Source of the DNA: Entrophospora sp. SA101
Lineage: Eukaryota; Glomeromycota; Glomeromycetes; Entrophosporales; Entrophosporaceae
Length of the DNA stretch: 11,263 bases
NCBI GenBank assembly: GCA_958430865.1
Contig: CAUDNR010001780.1
Span: 47,775 to 59,037, forward strand
Direction of reading: 5' to 3'
The translations under genes and the position numbers were made by a program. Under the pieces are notes generated by a model. That model was given only the letters and a program-made list of their open reading frames with translations, made no database searches and was not told the origin of the DNA. Shown here piece by piece: positions 7,892 to 11,263 of the stretch (position 1 is its first letter; each line of letters starts with the position of its first letter).

Positions 7892-9103
7892 ATGACATTT
7901 CGTCGACCACATCCCAATCAAATATCTCATGGACCAAGCTCTGATCGGGAATTGGAATTGGAGCAGGTAAATCAAGCTTTGAGAGATGAGTTATCTAACG
8001 AAGCTTCAATCAATAGGTTGAATGAAAAATATATAAAGGATCTGGAGCGTAAATATATCAGATGCGAGAAAGAAATCCAATCTCTCAATAGAGAATTATA
8101 ACAGCTTGAGAATGCTTCAGAGTGGGAAAAGGCAGAGTTGAGATCAGAAATCTCTAGCCTTCGTATACAAATCTATAATGCTAAGAAAGAGGTTCGAGAT
8201 AAGGCTTCTCATATTGCCAATATAGAAAAGCAATTACAAGAATCGGAAGAACATGTTCAAAATCTGAGGTATAGATTCAAAGTTATTTCTTCCCGAAGAA
8301 GCTCTCCAAGTTTATATAATTCAGAAGAGGAAGATACAGATATGGCTCATATAGATCCCTTTGTAAATATTAGAAGAGGGCTAGTTCGGCTTGAAAATCA
8401 TTTTAGGGGTGGTACACCATTAAACAATCCAGCCAATATTGTCCAAGGTATATACGGCACTTTAAATACTATTAGGGCTAATTATCAAAGAAAAGACCAG
8501 GATTTAGATGATATCACAAATCAACGAGATGATCAAGATGCTCAAATAGTACAATTACAACAGGATGTCAATTTCTATAGACAACAAAATGCCAACCTTC
8601 AGAATCAAACCAATCAACTTATTCAAGCACAAGATACCTTGCAAACCATGTCAACCAACTTATACCAGAACGAGATACCTTGCAAAACCATGTCAACCAA
8701 CTTATACCAGAACGAGATACTTTGCAGAATTGTGTCAATCAACTTGCTCAAGATCTTAATAATAGCCAACAAAGATATAATTTGCGAGGGCATTTGTGGT
8801 TTAATGCAAGTCTGATATGGGATGAACAGTCAAAACTCAAACATGTTCTTGAAATAATTTATAAGGCATTTATTCATCACTTAGAGCAGGAGCTACAACA
8901 ATGCCGGGCTGATAAAGGATTATTAGAATATAATCAAGATCAGCTCTTTGATAGATACTAAATAAATTTAAGGTTCGCAAGGCAAGTCATATCAAGTGGA
9001 AAAATAGGGAGCGCAATTCACAGCAATTAATTTTAAATTTACAAGCCCAAATTTATTACTACAGAATAATATACCACATAATCATAATAACAATCGAACA
9101 GGT
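7892..9103 (+). pseudogene. Coiled-coil N-terminal part of the Gag-like locus, broken
   Basis: The frame opens at the ATG at 7892 and encodes a long, Gln/Glu/Asn-rich coiled coil with heptad-like leucines. An in-frame TAA at 8099-8101, most simply from CAA (Gln), interrupts it, and the same frame then continues to about 8640. Inside a block of 14-residue repeats (consensus LQNHVNQLIPERDT) one unit has lost a base, which moves the coding to another frame that ends at the TAA at 8959-8961. Further protein-like sequence (NKFKVRKASHIKWKNRERN, then QQLILNLQAQ) appears in a different frame just after it. One more shift near 9047-9052 joins the frame of the 490-residue Gag ORF. The simplest reading is a single ancestral protein: coiled coil, Gag domain, zinc knuckle. 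At least one nonsense codon and three frameshifts now separate the parts. Confidence 0.6.
8597..8763 (+). repeat. 42-base tandem repeat encoding a 14-residue coiled-coil unit
   Basis: Four consecutive units: a diverged one at 8597-8638, two near-identical ones at 8639-8679 and 8680-8721, and a diverged one from 8722 to about 8763. Each unit spans two heptads (LQNxxNQLIxxxDT). Unit 2 is 41 bases long instead of 42, with three A's where unit 3 has four (CAAACC versus CAAAACC), and this causes the frameshift in the coiled-coil gene. The near-identity of units 2 and 3 suggests a recent duplication. Confidence 0.85.
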
Positions 9104-10576
9104 ATGGTGGGTTATGAATTAAAAAAATTCAATGGATATCCTACTGAAGATCCCGAAGAACATATTGAAGAATTTAGATTGTGGCTTGTAGGTTCTGGAA
9201 TAGATATAGGTGCTGGCCATGCTAATAGAATTAATGCTCATGGTGTTTTTATAGCATCTCTCAAAGGTGATGCTAGAAGAACCATCCATGGAAAAAATTG
9301 GGAATTGAGGAATTTACTTGATAATACGGCACAAGCAAATTTAGCTGCTGTTCAAGGAAGAAATGCTAGTCAAATTGGAGTACAGGCCTTAAATCGTGCA
9401 AATGGGCAGAATGGTAATGTTGTAATTCCAGCTCATACAGTATTTGATGAAGATTGGTCTTTTGCTGATGGACGACCAACTGATCGTTTACCTAATGCGC
9501 CAAATGCTAATACAGGTAATACTGTAGTTGTACCTGGTATTCGACTCGGACAAGTATTATACTGGTTTAAAACTAACTATCCTACAGTTACTGCAGAGAA
9601 ACAACGAGCACTTTTTGGTTCAACTGTTCAAGGGAGTGAACCAGTTGGTCGTTTCTATTCTAATTTGCGAAGGTTAGCTAGGCTTGCAGGTATAGATGAA
9701 CGACAAATTCGATTACAATTTATTCGTGGACTTTCACCCACAAATCAAATCGAAGTTCGTCGTTTAGGACTTGAAAAATCTGTAGATAATTTACTTCCAA
9801 ATCTTGAAGAAATCGAGAGATATACAGCAGAACAGTTATCTGGAGCTTATTTACATCCAATCTCAGATCTAACGTCAACAAAAAAATCCGTGACTAATTA
9901 TTACGGGAATAAAGATAATGTGACTAATTATTACGGGAATAAAGATAATGTTTCAGTTAATCCAGGTATGAGTAAGTCTGAAATCGAAAACCTAATAAAA
10001 TCTATGATTCCTTCTTCAGAACCCCAGCAAGTACAGGTACCAAAAAAGACACCGCCAACTGTACCACCAAAAGATATGGAAGCAATATATGATTCTTTAT
10101 TATTTAAAGAATTATACGACTTAGGATTTCGGGATGGACCTATAGTAGATTTTATAGAAAGTTATAATAAACGCGGAGAATATTTTAAAAGAAAACAGGC
10201 TCAAAAGGATGATTCTGATGAAGAACTTTCCAATCGCATGAGTAAGTTATCTATAAACAAGGCAATATCCAAAGGAGTTGCACAGGGGGTAAAAACAGGT
10301 ATTCGCGCTTCCAATAAATCATCTCGTCATAGATGTTCCAATTGCAATAGAACCGGACATAATTCCCGCAACTGTTCTCGGAAGAAGAAAAACAAATCTA
10401 AGAGAAAAGCTAATGTTAATATCGCTCATATAAATTCTAGTTCAGATTCGGATTCGGATTCGGATTCGGATACTAACTCTTCTGATAATGGATCTGAATC
10501 TACTTCTAGTGATTCTTCATCTGAAGTTGAAAGTTTGAACGTTAACATCACCAAAGCCAAAGAAAAAAAAAAGTAA
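9104..10576 (+). CDS. Gag-like retrotransposon protein with a CCHC zinc knuckle
   Basis: Open frame of 490 residues from the ATG at 9104; the frame is open further upstream, so this Met may not be the original start. Residues 1-60 (KKFNGYPTEDPEEHIEEF, HGVFIASLKGDARR) resemble the N-terminal capsid-like part of Ty3/gypsy-type Gag. Residues of about 148-245 (VLYWFKTNYP, VGRFYSNLRRLARLAGI, IRLQFIRGLSP) resemble the retrotransposon gag domain. A Gly/Asn-rich insertion of roughly 80 residues separates them. A perfect zinc knuckle C411-x2-C414-x4-H419-x4-C424 is flanked by basic residues, as expected for nucleic-acid binding. The tail is Ser/Asp-rich and then Lys-rich. No protease, reverse transcriptase, RNase H or second integrase follows, so this is either a Gag-only remnant or a domesticated Gag. 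It lies divergent to, and 48 bases from, the integrase gene if the coiled-coil part is included. Confidence 0.75.
   Translation: MVGYELKKFNGYPTEDPEEHIEEFRLWLVGSGIDIGAGHANRINAHGVFIASLKGDARRTIHGKNWELRNLLDNTAQANLAAVQGRNASQIGVQALNRANGQNGNVVIPAHTVFDEDWSFADGRPTDRLPNAPNANTGNTVVVPGIRLGQVLYWFKTNYPTVTAEKQRALFGSTVQGSEPVGRFYSNLRRLARLAGIDERQIRLQFIRGLSPTNQIEVRRLGLEKSVDNLLPNLEEIERYTAEQLSGAYLHPISDLTSTKKSVTNYYGNKDNVTNYYGNKDNVSVNPGMSKSEIENLIKSMIPSSEPQQVQVPKKTPPTVPPKDMEAIYDSLLFKELYDLGFRDGPIVDFIESYNKRGEYFKRKQAQKDDSDEELSNRMSKLSINKAISKGVAQGVKTGIRASNKSSRHRCSNCNRTGHNSRNCSRKKKNKSKRKANVNIAHINSSSDSDSDSDSDTNSSDNGSESTSSDSSSEVESLNVNITKAKEKKK
9890..9949 (+). repeat. Perfect 30-base tandem duplication inside the Gag-like gene
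   Basis: Two identical 30-base units (9890-9919 and 9920-9949), each encoding VTNYYGNKDN, lie in the linker between the gag domain and the Lys/Pro-rich region. Because the length is a multiple of three, the frame is kept. Perfect identity points to a recent slippage or duplication event. Confidence 0.95.
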
Positions 10577-11263
10577 ATCAAAAGAAAAATTCTAATATTC
10601 TGAATATGTATTTGCCTACAATGTGCATGAATATCATCATCTGAAGAAGAACTTCGAATTTCCTCATCATCTGAACTAGAAGAAGAATTCGAGTCATTAA
10701 ATAGGGGCGGTATATCAGTATTAGACGTACCTTCAATAATTATTATTATGGAGTTTGATGAATTTCCACTATTCTCATTGTTGCTAGAATGTAATTCCTC
10801 TTCAATATCGCCTAAAATATTACTAGTTCTTCTACTATGTCTATGGATTGTATCAAATTTTTGGCGCATACCTCCTGTTAGACTTCCAGTATCGCTAGAA
10901 TCTGAGTAAAAAGATGATGAGAAATCAGGTGAATTAGGCATTGGAACTTTAATCGTTAAACCTTTTGCTTCTCGTGTTTTATAGTCCCATTCAGAAAGAT
11001 GTTTTTGCATTAACCGTTTATTTTCTGCCTTTTTTAAGGTATCAAGTTTAAATTTGAGCGCCTTTCTATCATCCCGATTAATCTGGAATAGTTTTCGATA
11101 AAAAAGTTTTTCACGCAACAATTCACCAACCTGTCTATGCTTATCTTTGTATGAAAAATACCAACGCCGACGTACATTCTTTTCATTATATAGTGCAAGA
11201 CACCTAGTCCCACAACTTTTCATTGTCCTTGTAGATCCTTCTCTAACTCCAAAAATGGAAATG
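10426..11263 (-). CDS. Unrecognised basic/Ser-rich protein, 5' end probably outside the window
   Basis: The frame runs from the right edge of the window down to a stop at 10426. The first ATG inside the window is at 11223, but the frame is open through the 40 bases upstream (ending VREGSTRTM), so the true start may lie beyond the edge. From the ATG it has 265 residues. The first ~100 are basic and helical (VRRRWYFSYKDKHRQ, LLREKLFYRKLFQI, KAENKRLMQKHLSEWDYKTRE). The middle is Ser/Asp-rich and low-complexity, with poly-Ile and poly-Ser runs. The last ~50 residues are antisense to the Gag-like gene: a hydrophobic run (FLLIYFFFSLALVML) is simply the complement of Gag's Lys-rich tail, so it may not be a real membrane helix. 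The family is not recognised. The first half looks coding, but the C-terminal end is doubtful. Confidence 0.5.
   Translation of the reverse strand, partial: ISIFGVREGSTRTMKSCGTRCLALYNEKNVRRRWYFSYKDKHRQVGELLREKLFYRKLFQINRDDRKALKFKLDTLKKAENKRLMQKHLSEWDYKTREAKGLTIKVPMPNSPDFSSSFYSDSSDTGSLTGGMRQKFDTIHRHSRRTSNILGDIEEELHSSNNENSGNSSNSIIIIIEGTSNTDIPPLFNDSNSSSSSDDEEIRSSSSDDDIHAHCRQIHIQNIRIFLLIYFFFSLALVMLTFKLSTSDEESLEVDSDPLSEELVSESESESESELEFI
10445..10471 (+). repeat. Hexanucleotide GATTCG microsatellite, about 4.5 units
   Basis: Four full copies of GATTCG and a partial fifth. On the plus strand it encodes alternating Asp-Ser in the tail of the Gag-like protein. On the minus strand it encodes alternating Ser-Glu at the end of the convergent frame. 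Length variation between strains would be expected and would keep both frames. Confidence 0.95.

Noticed and set aside
8565..8759. 64-codon frame MSISIDNKMPTF... across the repeats
   Set aside because: It is an out-of-frame reading of the 42-base repeats; its Cys/Pro/Thr pattern is created by the repetition.
8597..8763. CRISPR-like array
   Set aside because: The units are contiguous, without spacers, and encode heptads. The genome is eukaryotic.
2395..8961. Alternative genetic code with TAA/TAG as Gln
   Set aside because: Intact genes here end in TAA, two of the internal stops are TGA, and frameshifts accompany most of the stops. Decay is simpler.
10520..10576. Transmembrane helix at the end of the minus-strand 10426-11263 frame
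   Set aside because: The hydrophobic run is the exact complement of the Lys-rich tail of the Gag-like gene, so it is probably a by-product of antisense reading.

Overview
The window looks like A+T-rich nuclear DNA from a fungus, most plausibly an arbuscular mycorrhizal fungus (Glomeromycotina, Rhizophagus-like). This is inferred from gene content recalled from that lineage: a RING protein with a C-terminal module I associate with Rhizophagus proteins, an F-box/leucine-rich-repeat (AMN1/FBXL-type) protein, a Polinton/Maverick-type integrase and packaging ATPase, and a Gag-like zinc-knuckle protein. No database search was possible. There is no sign of bacterial operons, ribosome binding sites, tRNA, rRNA or CRISPR.

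Layout. 1-990 is A+T-rich with no credible gene. 991-1935 (-) is an intact RING-H2 gene. 2395-3258 (+) is an unrecognised gene cut by one in-frame TGA. 3492-4055 (+) is an intact small coiled-coil gene of unknown role. A tightly packed minus-strand block follows: a broken A32-like (FtsK/HerA) packaging ATPase (4036-4801), a broken F-box/LRR gene (4885-6127), and a broken DDE integrase fused to a PD-(D/E)XK-like endonuclease domain (6169-7843). The gaps in the block are 83 and 41 bases, and the ATPase end overlaps the convergent coiled-coil gene by 20 bases. Starting 48 bases from the integrase start and running the other way is a Gag-like locus: a broken coiled-coil part (7892-8961 and on to about 9103), then a 490-residue open Gag/zinc-knuckle frame (9104-10576). 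A Ser/Asp-rich frame on the minus strand (10426 to the window end) converges on it and overlaps its 3' end.

Interpretation. Integrase plus A32-like ATPase is the signature pair of Polinton/Maverick elements, so the middle of the window is best read as a decayed Polinton-like element. The F-box/LRR gene lies between these two hallmark genes on the same strand with almost no spacer, so it may be captured cargo. No DNA polymerase B, capsid or protease gene is visible, and I could not find terminal inverted repeats. Nearly every gene from 2395 to 9103 carries a premature stop, a frameshift or both. The RING gene, the coiled-coil gene and the main Gag frame are open. Some single-base frameshifts sit in homopolymer runs and could be assembly errors; the nonsense codons are less easily explained that way.
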